From the NCBI GenBank assembly GCA_963839285.1, contig CAWIUN010000001.1, forward strand, positions 1-64,000: 64,000 nucleotides of DNA. The letters are read 5' to 3'. Positions 1 through 8,477 of this stretch are shown piece after piece (position 1 is the stretch's first letter; every line of letters starts with the position of its first letter). Below the pieces are notes generated by a model. It was not told where the DNA came from. It saw only the letters and a list, made by a program, of their open reading frames with translations, and searched no databases. The position numbers and the translations under genes are program-made. The DNA comes from DASSSQ01 sp963839285. GTDB lineage: Bacteria; Actinomycetota; Thermoleophilia; Gaiellales; Gaiellaceae.

Positions 1-799
1 CGTCAACCTCGGCCTCGAGCTGCTGCTCGTCTACGGCTTCGGCTGGGGGATCGCCGGCTCGGCCGCGGGCACTGCGATCGCGCAGGCGGGCATGGGCGCC
101 GCCTTCGTCGCCGAGCTGCTCCGCCCGCACGCCGACTCGAAGCGCCCGCGCCTCGCCGAGATGCGCCCGATGCTCCGCGTCGGCCGGCAGATCTTCGTCC
201 GCACGGCCGCGCTCTACGCGTCCTTCCTCGCCGCGGCGGCGGTGCTGGCGCGGATGGGGGACGCGCAGCTGGGCGCCCACCAGATCGCCTTCCAGCTCTA
301 CGCCTTCCTCGCCCTGATCATCGACGCGGTCGCGATCGCGGGCCAGGTGATCGTCGGCCGGATGCTCGGGGCCGGCGACGCCGCGGGCGCCCGCGGCGCC
401 TCGCTGCGGATGATCGCCTGGTCGGCCGGCGTCGGCGTCGTCTTCGCGCTCCTGCTCCTGGCGCTGATGCCGTGGCTGCCGCGTGCGTTCACGTCCGACC
501 CGGCCGTGCTCGACGCGGCCCGGCGGATCTGGCCGCTCTTCGCGCTGATGCAGCCGCTCGCGGGCGCCGTCTTCGCCCTCGACGGGATCCTGATCGGCGC
601 CGGCGACACCTCCTACCTGATGTGGTCGATGCTGGCCGCGTCGTTCGGCGTCTTCGTCCCGATCGCGGCGCTCTCGCTCGCGCTCGGCTGGGGCATCGTC
701 GGCGTCTGGGCGGGCCTCGACGCGCTGATCGCGGCCCGGCTCGCCTTCCTCTCCCTCCGGTTCGCCGGCGGGCGCTGGGCCGTGGTCGGCTGGGACTAA
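1..799 (+). CDS. MATE-family multidrug/Na+ exporter, C-terminal part
   Basis: Only the last 265 codons are in the window; the reading frame is open from base 2 to a TAA at 797-799, so the start lies upstream. The product is strongly hydrophobic, with about six membrane segments separated by short basic loops. The pattern of small-residue-rich helices with VGRMLGAGD and GILIGAGDTSY motifs matches the DinF branch of the MATE (multi-antimicrobial extrusion) family, which exports cationic drugs or metabolites in exchange for Na+ or H+. Substrate cannot be inferred. A helicase gene follows 12 bases later on the same strand, so the two may be co-transcribed. Confidence 0.85.
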   Translation, partial: VNLGLELLLVYGFGWGIAGSAAGTAIAQAGMGAAFVAELLRPHADSKRPRLAEMRPMLRVGRQIFVRTAALYASFLAAAAVLARMGDAQLGAHQIAFQLYAFLALIIDAVAIAGQVIVGRMLGAGDAAGARGASLRMIAWSAGVGVVFALLLLALMPWLPRAFTSDPAVLDAARRIWPLFALMQPLAGAVFALDGILIGAGDTSYLMWSMLAASFGVFVPIAALSLALGWGIVGVWAGLDALIAARLAFLSLRFAGGRWAVVGWD

Positions 800-811
800 C
801 CTGGACGGCCG

Positions 812-2755
812 GTGCCCCACCCCGACCTCCCGCTGGAGCAGGCGTACCTCGACCACGCGCACGCGTGCCTCGAGCGGATGCGCGCCGCGGTCGAGCGTGC
901 GGCCGGGCACGCCGACGACGAGACGACCGGCCTCGCCTTCGAGAGCTGGGCGCGGCGGCGGCTCGCGACCTTCGCCGACGCCGAGCAGGCGCTCTGCTTC
1001 GGCCGGCTCGACCTCGACGAGTCGGCGCGCCCGCTCTACGTCGGCCGCCGCTGGGTGCACGACGAGGAGCGCGAGGTCGTGCTCGTCAACTGGCAGGCGC
1101 CGGCGGCGCGGCCCTTCTACACGGCGACGCCGCTCGCGCCGCAGCGCGTCCGCCTCCGCCGCCGCTTCCGGACGCAGGGCCGCAGGCTGCTCGAGATCGC
1201 CGACGAGGCGCTCGACGGCTCCGCGCTCGAGGGCGCGAACGTCTCCGACTTCCTGCTCGAGGAGCTCGACCGGACGCGCGAGGGCCGGATGCGCGACATC
1301 GTCGCGACGATCCAGGCCGACCAGTACCGGCTGATCACGGCCGAGCCCGAGGGCGCCCTCGTCGTCCAGGGCGGGCCCGGCACCGGCAAGACCGCCGTCG
1401 GGCTGCACCGCGCCTCCTGGCTCCTCTTCACCTACCGGGAGGAGCTCGCTCGCCGCGGCGTCCTCGTCGTCGGCCCGAACCCGCTCTTCATGGAGTACGT
1501 CTCGCACGTGCTGCCCGCGCTGGGCGAGGAGGCGGTCGAGCAGCGCGCCGTCTCGGAGCTGCTCGACGGGATCGAGCCGGTGCGGGAGGACGCCCCCGAG
1601 GTGGCGCGGCTGAAGGCCGATCCGCGCCTGGCCGAGGTGGTCGCGCGCGCGGTCGAGCTCGCCGTCTGCCCGGCGCCGGCTGAGCTCGTCCTCTACGTCG
1701 ACGGCGAGTACGTCCGCGTGCGGGAGCGGGAGGTGCGCGGGCTCGTCGAGGAGCTGCTCGAGCAGGGGCTGCCGCTCGCCCGCGCGCAGGAGCGGCTCGG
1801 GATCGAGCTGCTGCGCCGCTTCTACCGCGACTACGGCGAGCGGCTCGGCGGCGCCGCCTACCGCTCCGCGGAGGAGATCGAGCGCGCCCTGCGGCGGCAA
1901 GGGCTCCTGTCCAGGTTCCTCGACCGGGTGCTGCCGGTGCCGAAGGCGGACACGCTCGTCCGCAGGCTCCTCTCCCGGCGCGAGACGCTCGCCGCCGCCG
2001 CCGAGGGGATCCTCGACGACGGCGAGCAGGCGCTCCTGCGGCGCGGGCGGCCGCGCGGCGGCTTCTCGCTGCACGACCTGCCGCTGCTCGACGAGGCACG
2101 GGCGCTCGTCGACGGCCCGCCGCGCCGCTTCGGCCACGTGATCGTCGACGAGGCCCAGGACCTGACGCCGCTGCAGCTGCGCATGGTCGCCCGCCGCAGC
2201 GCCGGCGCGTTGACCGTGCTCGGCGACCTCGCCCAGGCGACCGGGCCGGTGCTCTACGGCTCCTGGCAGGAGCTGCAGCCGCAGCTCGGCTCCGAGCTCC
2301 GCGTCGAGGAGCTGCGCCACGCCTACCGCGTCCCGGCGGAGATCATGCAGCTGGCGCTGCCGCTGCTCGACCGGATCGCGCCCGGCGTCGCGCGGCCGCT
2401 CGCCTACCGGACCGGGGGCGAGCCGCCGCGTGTCGTCGAGGTCGCCGCCGGCGAGCTGCTCGCAGCGGCCTCGCGGGAGGCGGCGGCGCTCGCGGGCGAG
2501 GAGGGCCTCGTCGCGGTGATCGCGCCGGAGCCGTTCCTCGCCGGTCTCGAGCCGGGCCACGTCTTCGAGGAGGCGTCCGTCCCGGTGCTGACCCCGCGGC
2601 AGGCGAAGGGGCTCGAGTTCGACCACGTGGTCGTCGTCGAGCCGGCCGCGATCGCCGAGGAGGGCGGCGAGCAGGGCCTGCGCCACCTCTACGTCGCGCT
2701 GACGCGGCCGACGAAGACGCTCGTCGTCGTCCACGCGCGGCCGCTGCCGCTCTAG
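812..2755 (+). CDS. HelD-like UvrD-type helicase (RNA polymerase recycling factor)
   Basis: A 647-residue superfamily 1 ATPase with a GTG start just after the MATE stop. Walker A is GGPGTGKT at about residues 187-194, Walker B/motif II is VDEAQDLTPLQ at about 445, and the C-terminal motifs VLTPRQAKGLEFDHVVV and YVALTRP are the UvrD/PcrA motifs V and VI. The long acidic, helical N-terminal region before Walker A and the sequence around LVVGPNPLFMEYVSHVLPALGE are characteristic of HelD-type proteins, which pry stalled RNA polymerase off DNA and nucleic acid. HelD function is known for the family; here it is inferred from sequence. Some HelD-like proteins confer rifamycin resistance, which cannot be judged here. 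Confidence 0.85.
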   Translation: MPHPDLPLEQAYLDHAHACLERMRAAVERAAGHADDETTGLAFESWARRRLATFADAEQALCFGRLDLDESARPLYVGRRWVHDEEREVVLVNWQAPAARPFYTATPLAPQRVRLRRRFRTQGRRLLEIADEALDGSALEGANVSDFLLEELDRTREGRMRDIVATIQADQYRLITAEPEGALVVQGGPGTGKTAVGLHRASWLLFTYREELARRGVLVVGPNPLFMEYVSHVLPALGEEAVEQRAVSELLDGIEPVREDAPEVARLKADPRLAEVVARAVELAVCPAPAELVLYVDGEYVRVREREVRGLVEELLEQGLPLARAQERLGIELLRRFYRDYGERLGGAAYRSAEEIERALRRQGLLSRFLDRVLPVPKADTLVRRLLSRRETLAAAAEGILDDGEQALLRRGRPRGGFSLHDLPLLDEARALVDGPPRRFGHVIVDEAQDLTPLQLRMVARRSAGALTVLGDLAQATGPVLYGSWQELQPQLGSELRVEELRHAYRVPAEIMQLALPLLDRIAPGVARPLAYRTGGEPPRVVEVAAGELLAAASREAAALAGEEGLVAVIAPEPFLAGLEPGHVFEEASVPVLTPRQAKGLEFDHVVVVEPAAIAEEGGEQGLRHLYVALTRPTKTLVVVHARPLPL

Positions 2756-2922
2756 AGGCTTGATGCGCATCGGACGCCCCTAGCGGGGCCGTTCCAGGCC
2801 GAGCCAGGGCGTGCCGGCGTCCGTGGCGCATGCTGGTTGCACGTGTGAGGACGCCGGTGCGGCCTGGCGCCGTGCCTGGGGCGGACGTCCGCGGCCGCGG
2901 ACGATGCGCATCAAGTCTCTAG
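2752..2922. repeat. 171-bp imperfect inverted-repeat element in a convergent gap
   Basis: The stretch between the converging helD-like and kinase genes is almost entirely one large inverted repeat. The outer 26 bases (2752-2777) match the reverse complement of 2897-2922 at 23 positions and begin and end with CTAG. The inner portion around 2794-2822 also pairs imperfectly with 2849-2879. Each arm contains the palindrome GATGCGCATC (2762-2771 and 2903-2912). The left end overlaps the helD-like stop codon. It may be a MITE-like insertion with CTAG duplications, or a bidirectional transcription terminator. No protein is encoded in it. Confidence 0.6.
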
Positions 2923-2924
2923 CA

Positions 2925-4679
2925 CTACGCGACGGCGTCGAGCGTCCGCTGCAGGGCCTCGCCGAGCTCGGCGGCCGAGTACGGCTTCTGCAGGAACGAC
3001 GCGAGCGGCTCGAGCGCGCCGTCCTGCAGCGCGGCGTCGTCGGAGTAGCCGGAGAGGTAGAGGACGTGCAGATCGGGCATCGACCCGCGCAGCGCGGCCG
3101 CCAGGGCACGTCCGTTCATGCCCGGCATGACCACGTCGGTGACGAGCACGTCGAGCCCCGCGTCGCGGGCGAGCACGAGCGCCTCCTCCGCGTCCGCGGC
3201 GGCGACGACCTCGTAGCCGTGGCCCTCGAGCATCTCGTGCGTCAGCTCGCGGACGATCCGCTCGTCCTCGACGAGCAGCACCCTCGCGCGCCTGGAGGCG
3301 GCGCTCGGCCGCTGCTCTGCCTGCGGCTCCGGCGCCGCTCCCGACCGCGGCAGGAGCAGCTCGAAGCAGGCGCCCTCGCCGGGGCGGCTGCGGACGGCGA
3401 CGCCGCCGCCGGACTGGCTGACGATGCCGTAGACCGTCGCCAGGCCGAGGCCGGTGCCCGTCCCCTGCTCCTTCGTCGTGAAGAACGGCTCGAAGGCGTG
3501 CGTGCGCGTGTGCTCGTCCATCCCGTGGCCCGTGTCGCTGACGCGCAGCCGGACGTAGTCTCCCTCGGCTCCGCCGAAGACGGCCGCGTCCCCGTGGCTG
3601 AGGGCGACTCCGGCAGTCTCGATCCGCAGCGTCCCGCCCGCCGGCATCGCGTCGCGCGCGTTGAGGGCCAGGTTGATCAGCACCTGCTCGACCTGCGTCT
3701 GGTCGGCGCGGACCGGGCAGCCCCAGCGGTCGAGGACGGTGACGACCTCGACCTGCCCGCCGAGCGCCTGCGCGAGCAGCGACTCGGCCTGCGCGACCGC
3801 CTCGTTCAGGTCGAACACGTGCGGCCGCAGCAGCTGCCGCCGGCCGAAGGCGAGCAGCTGGCCGGTCAGGCCGGCGGCCCTGCTCGAGGCCTGGCCGATC
3901 GCGGCGAGCTGGCGGCGCAGCTCCTCGTCGTCGCCGGCCCGCTGCAGGGCCAGCTCCTGGTAGCCGCCGATCGCGGTCAGCAGGTTGTTGAAGTCGTGCG
4001 CGACGCCGCCGGCCAGCTGGCCGACCGCCTCCAGCCGCTGCGCCTGGTGCAGGCGCTCCTCGAGCGCCTTGCGCTCGCTGACGTCGAGCATGGTCGCGAG
4101 GATGCCGACGACCTCGCCCGTCTCGGAGCGGCGTGCCACCGCGGAGACGATCACGTCGACACCGGTGCCGTCCTTGCGCAGTCGGCCGGCCTCGTGGCGG
4201 ATCGGCGTTCCCGCCTGGACCGCGGCGAGCGTCGCCGTCAGCTCCTCCGGCGGGAGCAGCGGCGTCCGCCTGCCGAGCACCTCCTCGGCCTGCCAGCCGA
4301 ACAGCCGCTCGGCCTCGGGGTTCCAGAGGGTCAGCGTGCCGTCGAGCTCCGTCTCGAGGATCGCGACCGGGACGTTGTCCACCAGCGTCTGCAGCCGGTC
4401 GCCGGCCTCGGCCAGAGCCCGCTCCGCCTCGCGGCGCGCCGAGACGTCGCGCGAGGTGGCGAGCAGCCGGCGGCCGCCGTCCGCCGGCAGCCGTCCGAAC
4501 CGCTGCCCGAGGGCGAGCGCGCCCAGCCCGCAGGAGCCGAGTCCGACCGCCGTATAGAGGGCCGAAGCCGCGAGCGTGTTCCCGAGGGCGGCGTACGCCC
4601 CGAACGAGAGGAGGCCGACGCCGAGCCACGCCCAGGCCCGGCGGGCGGAGCGATCCCTGGTCTCGATTGCCGCAGACAT
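2925..4679 (-). CDS. hybrid sensor histidine kinase/response regulator
   Basis: 584 residues. Two short N-terminal membrane helices (about 16-33 and 37-58) are followed by a PAS domain (about 92-205), a dimerisation/phosphoacceptor helix with AHDFNNLL (phospho-accepting His228), an HATPase domain with N box NLALNARDA and G box DTGHGMD and GTGTGLGLATV, and a C-terminal receiver domain (about 470-584) with DE, VTDVVMPGMNG and K in FLQKPYS. This is the NtrB/FixL-like architecture in which the kinase passes phosphate to its own receiver. It has no adjacent output regulator, so the target is unknown. Its 5' end faces the tRNA-Thr gene. Confidence 0.9.
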   Translation of the reverse strand: MSAAIETRDRSARRAWAWLGVGLLSFGAYAALGNTLAASALYTAVGLGSCGLGALALGQRFGRLPADGGRRLLATSRDVSARREAERALAEAGDRLQTLVDNVPVAILETELDGTLTLWNPEAERLFGWQAEEVLGRRTPLLPPEELTATLAAVQAGTPIRHEAGRLRKDGTGVDVIVSAVARRSETGEVVGILATMLDVSERKALEERLHQAQRLEAVGQLAGGVAHDFNNLLTAIGGYQELALQRAGDDEELRRQLAAIGQASSRAAGLTGQLLAFGRRQLLRPHVFDLNEAVAQAESLLAQALGGQVEVVTVLDRWGCPVRADQTQVEQVLINLALNARDAMPAGGTLRIETAGVALSHGDAAVFGGAEGDYVRLRVSDTGHGMDEHTRTHAFEPFFTTKEQGTGTGLGLATVYGIVSQSGGGVAVRSRPGEGACFELLLPRSGAAPEPQAEQRPSAASRRARVLLVEDERIVRELTHEMLEGHGYEVVAAADAEEALVLARDAGLDVLVTDVVMPGMNGRALAAALRGSMPDLHVLYLSGYSDDAALQDGALEPLASFLQKPYSAAELGEALQRTLDAVA

Positions 4680-4781
4680 CTCGACACATCCCGTATCGAC
4701 CCGGGAGCAGGCCGGGACCGCCCCCGAGCGGGGAGTCGCCCGCTCCCCGTTTCGGGCCGGTGCCGCTGCCCGCCGCCCCGC

Positions 4782-4787
4782 TACAAT
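4782..4787 (+). promoter_or_regulatory. probable -10 box of the tRNA-Thr gene
   Basis: TACAAT lies 12 bases before the first base of the tRNA, the spacing expected for a sigma-70 -10 element of a tRNA promoter. It stands out as AT-rich in a very GC-rich gap. No convincing -35 box can be recognised, so this is inference from position and sequence. Confidence 0.45.
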
Positions 4788-4798
4788 CCGCGCTGCCC

Positions 4799-4871
4799 GC
4801 CGACGTAGCTCAGCTGGTAGAGCACATCACTCGTAATGATGGGGTCCGGGGTTCGAGTCCCCGCGTCGGCT
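4799..4871 (+). tRNA. tRNA-Thr (anticodon CGT)
   Basis: A complete cloverleaf can be read: acceptor stem GCCGACG pairs with CGTCGGC (4864-4870), discriminator T at 4871, D-loop CTCAGCTGGTAGAG, anticodon stem CATCA/TGATG around loop CTCGTAA giving anticodon CGT (reads ACG, threonine), variable loop, and T-arm CCGGGGTTCGAGTCCCCG. The CCA end is not encoded. The 3' part (4830-4871) is repeated downstream, so this gene is the attachment site of the adjacent islands. The tRNA itself remains intact. Confidence 0.95.
4830..4871. repeat. attachment-site direct repeat, copy 1 (within tRNA-Thr)
   Basis: This 42-bp segment, from the anticodon loop to the discriminator base, is identical to 10183-10224 and 31/34 identical over its last 34 bases to 17257-17290. 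Duplication of a tRNA 3' end in direct orientation is the classical mark of tyrosine-recombinase integration, which rebuilds the tRNA at one junction and leaves the displaced 3' end at the other. Confidence 0.85.
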
Positions 4872-4899
4872 CTCCGGATTTGCAGGGATTTCTTCTCGG

Positions 4900-4928
4900 A
4901 GCGGCTCTCCTCGGAGGGCCGCTTTGTG
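4900..4928 (+). terminator. intrinsic terminator downstream of tRNA-Thr
   Basis: AGCGGC (4900-4905) pairs with GCCGCT (4918-4923), with an inner CTCC/GGAG extension, and the hairpin is followed by TTTGTGT. It sits 29 bases after the tRNA and can end its transcript. It also lies downstream of the minus-strand DUF2283 gene. Because it is on the island side of the repeat, it was probably supplied by the incoming element. Confidence 0.55.
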
Positions 4929-4954
4929 TCGGGGTCGCTGGCTCGGGTCGCGGC

Positions 4955-5179
4955 TCAGCTGGCGACGCCTACCGGCGGCGAGGGCAGCAGCCGGAGCAGG
5001 TCGGCGGGGAGGGATTGGCTCGCGCGCCAGAACTCGAGGCCGACGAGGCGGCGGTCGTGCGGGTCGAGTTCGCGGAGTCCGAAGTCGGCCTGCTCGGCGA
5101 CGACCGTGTTGGGGTCGTAGCCCTCGAAGCGCAGCCAGGCGATGTCGGCTTTCTCGTCGTAGTGGCCGACGATCTTCAT
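4955..5179 (-). CDS. DUF2283 domain protein, putative antitoxin
   Basis: 74 residues starting MKIVGHYDEKADIAWLRFEG; the open frame extends further upstream but that part overlaps the DUF4258 gene and has no family similarity, so the start at 5179 is preferred. The short beta-rich pattern (YDEKADIAWLRF, VVAEQADFGLRELD, LVGLEFWRAS) is that of DUF2283, a small domain commonly encoded beside DUF4258 proteins. It lies 10 bases downstream of the DUF4258 gene on the same strand, an arrangement suggesting a toxin-antitoxin-like pair. The role is inference from pairing; no activity is established for this protein. Confidence 0.7.
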   Translation of the reverse strand: MKIVGHYDEKADIAWLRFEGYDPNTVVAEQADFGLRELDPHDRRLVGLEFWRASQSLPADLLRLLPSPPVGVAS

Positions 5180-5189
5180 GGCACGGATG

Positions 5190-5429
5190 CTAGCTCCTGC
5201 GCCAGAGGGTGACGACGAGCGCCGTGAGATCGTCAGCCGCCGGGAAGTTGTATGCCACGGCGATGCGGCCGAAGGCCAGGAGCCAGTCGGCGGCACCTGT
5301 GTTTCGTGAGCGGCGCTCGTGGTGGGCGAGTACGGCGTCCTCGACGTCGCTACGAACGATTCCGAGGAGCTGCGCCTTGGCGAGCGCGTGATCCGTCCAC
5401 TCGATCAGGCGTGGTCCGGCATCAGGCAT
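5190..5429 (-). CDS. DUF4258 domain protein, putative toxin
   Basis: 79 residues: IEWTDHALAKAQLLGIVRSDVEDAVLAHHERR with a C-terminal WLLAFGRIAVAYN and LTALVVTLWRR. The order is a His/Ala-rich first helix, a helix with a VEDAV motif, then three beta strands, matching DUF4258, a RelE/BrnT-like small fold often paired with DUF2283. It is the upstream gene of the pair. Both lie just inside the integrated region next to the tRNA, a position typical for addiction modules that stabilise islands. Toxicity is inferred only. Confidence 0.65.
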   Translation of the reverse strand: MPDAGPRLIEWTDHALAKAQLLGIVRSDVEDAVLAHHERRSRNTGAADWLLAFGRIAVAYNFPAADDLTALVVTLWRRS

Positions 5430-5496
5430 GTCGGGATCCTCCGTCCGGAGTCGGACGACCGGCTGCGGCCGTGCGGTCTACTAGGCTGCTGTCGCT

Positions 5497-7155
5497 GTGC
5501 TCGGCTTGGTCGTTGTTGGTGTCGCGCTGGTATGCGCGGCTGCTCCGGCGCATGGAGGAGGCGCTGTCCAGCTCACGCTGGGAAGCCGCTCGAGCGGCGA
5601 CGTCTACGACCTCTACGAGTACGACGCCCGCAACCGGCTCACCACCGCCTGCTACGACGTCGGCCAGAGTGCGTCGAGCTGCAGCGGCGCAACCAACGCG
5701 ATCGGCTACGGCTACGACAAGGTCTCCAACCGCCTCCAGGAGACCCGCAGCGGCTCGGTCGGCAGCACCGGCACGATCGACTACAGCTACAACAGCGCCG
5801 ACCAGCTCACCTCGACCACCCGTAGCGGCGTCACCACGAGCTACAGCTACGACGCAAACGGCAACCTCGCCGCAAGGACGGCCGCAGCTACAGCTACGAC
5901 CTCGCCGACCGGCTCGTCTCCACCAGCGACGGCAGCACCACCACCAGCTACGGCTACGACGGCGACGGCCGCCGGATCAGCGCCGACACGGGCAGCAGCA
6001 GCACCCGCTTCCTCTGGGATCCGCTCGCCGCCGACGGCATCCCCGAACTCGTGCTCGAGCGCGACAGCAGCGGCAGCCTGATCCGCCGCTACCTCAACGG
6101 CCCCGACGGCCCGCTCGGCTTCACCACCAGCGGCGGCAGCTTCAGCTACCACCACGACCCCCTCGGCAGCATCACCGACGTCACCGACGCAACCGGCCAG
6201 CCCAATGGCGCTACAGCTACGAACCCTACGGCGCCCCGCTCGAAGCCACCGACGTCTCAGGCACCGCTCCCGACAACCCGCTCCGCTTCACCGGCCAATA
6301 CCTCGACTCCGAGAGCGGCGACTACCACCTGCGCGCCCGCCAATACGACCCCACGAACGGCCGCTTCGACGCGCCTCGACCCGGTCGAGAACCCAAGACG
6401 ACGGATGCCGTACGACGCGCCGTACGTCTACGTCAACGGCCGCCCCACGAGCCTCGTCGATCCGCTCGGGCTGTGCGGCTTCACCGACATCCGCGGCTGT
6501 GGCAGCGATCTGAGAAACGCGGGAAGCGCCTTCCTCACCGACCACCTTGACCCGCTGCTGCGCAAGGTCGTCGACCCGATCGCCGGCTTCGGAGACGCCG
6601 CAAGCTTCGGCGGCACCCGCCTGATCCGGGAACTGATCGGCGTCAACTACGTCGTCAACGAATGCTCGCCCTGGTACCGCTTAGGCAGCGGCGCCGGGGC
6701 GCTGGCGACATCGTTCGGAGGCGGAGGCGTCGCAGCAAGGCTGAGCGGACGGCTCGCCAGCCGGGCCACGGCGGCCGGGTCTCGTCTCTTGCCTCGGTTG
6801 GCAGACGAGAGTGGTCACTTCGCTCCTTTCGCGGGCCGTAGCGCCGCAAAGGCAGCAGACGAGGTCGCCACTGACCTCCACCACATGGTTCCGCGCGAAA
6901 TCCTGCGGCGGCAGCTACCGGAACATGTCGCGAACAACCCGCTGGTCCGCGGTCGAGCCGGAGCGCCGATCGGTGGCCCGTGCCGAGGAACGAGCATGTA
7001 GACATTCACCGGGGCCCCGGCGGTGGCGCATACAACCAGGCGTGGAAAGACGAACTTGAGCAACTCGGTCGCGAACCCACGGTCGATGATGTCCTTCGCA
7101 TTCGTGACACCCTCAGTCAGCAGTTCGGCCTCGAGAAGTACCGCCCAGGACGATG
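5497..7155 (+). pseudogene. truncated RHS-core polymorphic toxin with DUF2380/SitA6-like C-terminus, frameshifted
   Basis: A GTG at 5497 opens a signal-peptide-like sequence (MLGLVVVGVALVCAAAPAHG) running directly into RHS/YD repeats (YEYDARNRLTTA, YSYDANGNL, YGYDGDGRRI) and the RHS core (GSITDVTDATG, RFTGQYLDSESGDYHLRARQYDP, YVYVNGRPTSLVDPLG). The tip contains DLHHMVPREIL, then RNEHVDIHRGPGGGAYNQAWKDEL in a shifted frame, resembling the DUF2380/TIGR02269 toxins (SitA6 type of Myxococcus), with His residues suggesting an HNH-like nuclease. The frame breaks near 5875, 6205, 6372 and 6969, then ends at TGA 7153-7155, overlapping the next start by ATGA. Usual RHS shells exceed 1000 residues; only the last quarter is present. 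The breaks may be consensus errors. Confidence 0.7.
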
Positions 7156-7839
7156 AGGATCTGGCGCTTCACGAGTCCCAGGGACGACAGGTACGCGGCG
7201 GCTGGTCGCCGCGGGACTTGGACGGGCGTGACCGCCGGTGTCTGCCCCGAGTGCTCATCGTCACGTCAGACCCGGGCCAAGCCGCTGATCCTGGTGTGGG
7301 AGCCCGGCTCGGTGCTCGTCGGCGACTTCGTCTGGCCGGGGTTCGGCAGCGAGGTGGTCGCCACGGACCACGTCTTCGCTGCCCTGGAGCCGCGCTTCAC
7401 CGGGTTCCGGCGCGGGCCGATCGAAATGGTCGACGAACCCGACCTTGATCAGCGCGGACAACCTCGGGTGAGCCTTCCGTACGAAGGGCCGGCTTTGTAC
7501 GAGCTGTGGACGACAGCGTGGTTCAGCGCCGACGTGGAACGTTCGACGATGCGTTTGGAGCGCCGATGTGGCACGTGTGGAACCGAGTTCTGGGCGGTCG
7601 ATGGCGTCGAACGTTGGGACAGCAGATTCGACCGCGAAAGGCGGCAGCTCGTTCGTACGAGGATCGGCCGCGACCCGCAGTCTGGGATCTACGTCCCGCG
7701 CGCCGAGCTCGGCGCCGCCGACGTATTCCGGATTGCTCAGTTTCCGGGCTGGGTGTTCTGCACCGATGCTGTCCGCGACCTAGTGCGCGAACGGCATTTC
7801 ACCAACGTGGACTTTCTCGAGATGGGGGAAGCGACATAG
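7153..7839 (+). CDS. double-CXXCG motif immunity protein (SitI6-like)
   Basis: 228 residues, start ATG overlapping the RHS-toxin stop (ATGA). Two zinc-knuckle motifs are visible, CPEC at residues 31-34 and CGTC at 139-142, the hallmark of the Gmx_para_CXXCG/SitI6 family. The C-terminal stretch FRIAQFPGWVFCTDAVRDLVRE is where this family carries a conserved recognition segment. Family members neutralise DUF2380/SitA6 toxins encoded immediately upstream, which is exactly the arrangement here. Family membership is read from motifs and context; neutralisation is inferred. Confidence 0.75.
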   Translation: MRIWRFTSPRDDRYAAAGRRGTWTGVTAGVCPECSSSRQTRAKPLILVWEPGSVLVGDFVWPGFGSEVVATDHVFAALEPRFTGFRRGPIEMVDEPDLDQRGQPRVSLPYEGPALYELWTTAWFSADVERSTMRLERRCGTCGTEFWAVDGVERWDSRFDRERRQLVRTRIGRDPQSGIYVPRAELGAADVFRIAQFPGWVFCTDAVRDLVRERHFTNVDFLEMGEAT

Positions 7840-7898
7840 CTTCGGCGCGCTGGCCGAATCGCGTGCCGCCCTGCTCGGCTCAGGGGCGCTGGCGCTGG

Positions 7899-8477
7899 AT
7901 GGTCCTGCTGCTCGGGAGCTTCGCGATTTCGGTACTCGCGAGCACCCCCTCCGCGCTGGCGATCAGTCGGTTCGCTGCGCCTCATGCGCTCCCGTCACCC
8001 GCCGCGGCTGACACTGGCTACTGCTACGACCGGCCCGCCGCGGGCACGACTCGTGGCGCCAGCGTGCGCGTCGACGAGCAGCTGCCGCGACTCGGCGCTC
8101 GGACGGCGTCTCGCGCGTCGACGTCCTCGAAGTCGCCGACTCTTGCCGCAGAAGCAGGAAGACCGTCGTCGAGTGCAGTCTCCGGAAGGCTTCTGGGGCG
8201 CCAGCTCGCGAGCGAGGAACAGATGGCTGGCAGGGGCACACCGATCATCGGTGCTGGCACGAGCAGCAAGCTGAGAGATGCCGAGAGACTCGCTCGCGAG
8301 TACGGCGGGGATCCGGCGGACTGGGCAAAGATGTCGTCCGGCCGGTATCGCGACGGCGGCGGTCTGTACGACGTCTTCGAAACGCATTGGTACGAGAACG
8401 TCCGTACGGGCGCCAAGCACGAGTTCAAGACGAAGTTCCCCCGGGCGGGGAACGCCTTCGGGGGCGCCGGTGGTTGA
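7899..8477 (+). CDS. secreted polymorphic-toxin cartridge, uncharacterised type
   Basis: 192 residues from ATG 7899. Residues 1-21 (MVLLLGSFAISVLASTPSALA) form a good signal peptide ending in AXA. A low-complexity Ala/Ser/Arg linker follows, then a compact domain beginning ASEEQMAGRGTPIIGAG and continuing RDAERLAREYGGDPADWAK, YDVFETHWYENVRTGAKHEFKTKFP. From memory this domain occurs at the extreme C-terminus of many RHS and other polymorphic toxins, but I cannot assign an enzymatic activity. The frame is open further upstream (to 7506), but that part overlaps the SitI6-like gene, so the signal-peptide start is chosen. An 8-base overlap links it to its immunity gene. Confidence 0.6.
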   Translation: MVLLLGSFAISVLASTPSALAISRFAAPHALPSPAAADTGYCYDRPAAGTTRGASVRVDEQLPRLGARTASRASTSSKSPTLAAEAGRPSSSAVSGRLLGRQLASEEQMAGRGTPIIGAGTSSKLRDAERLAREYGGDPADWAKMSSGRYRDGGGLYDVFETHWYENVRTGAKHEFKTKFPRAGNAFGGAGG

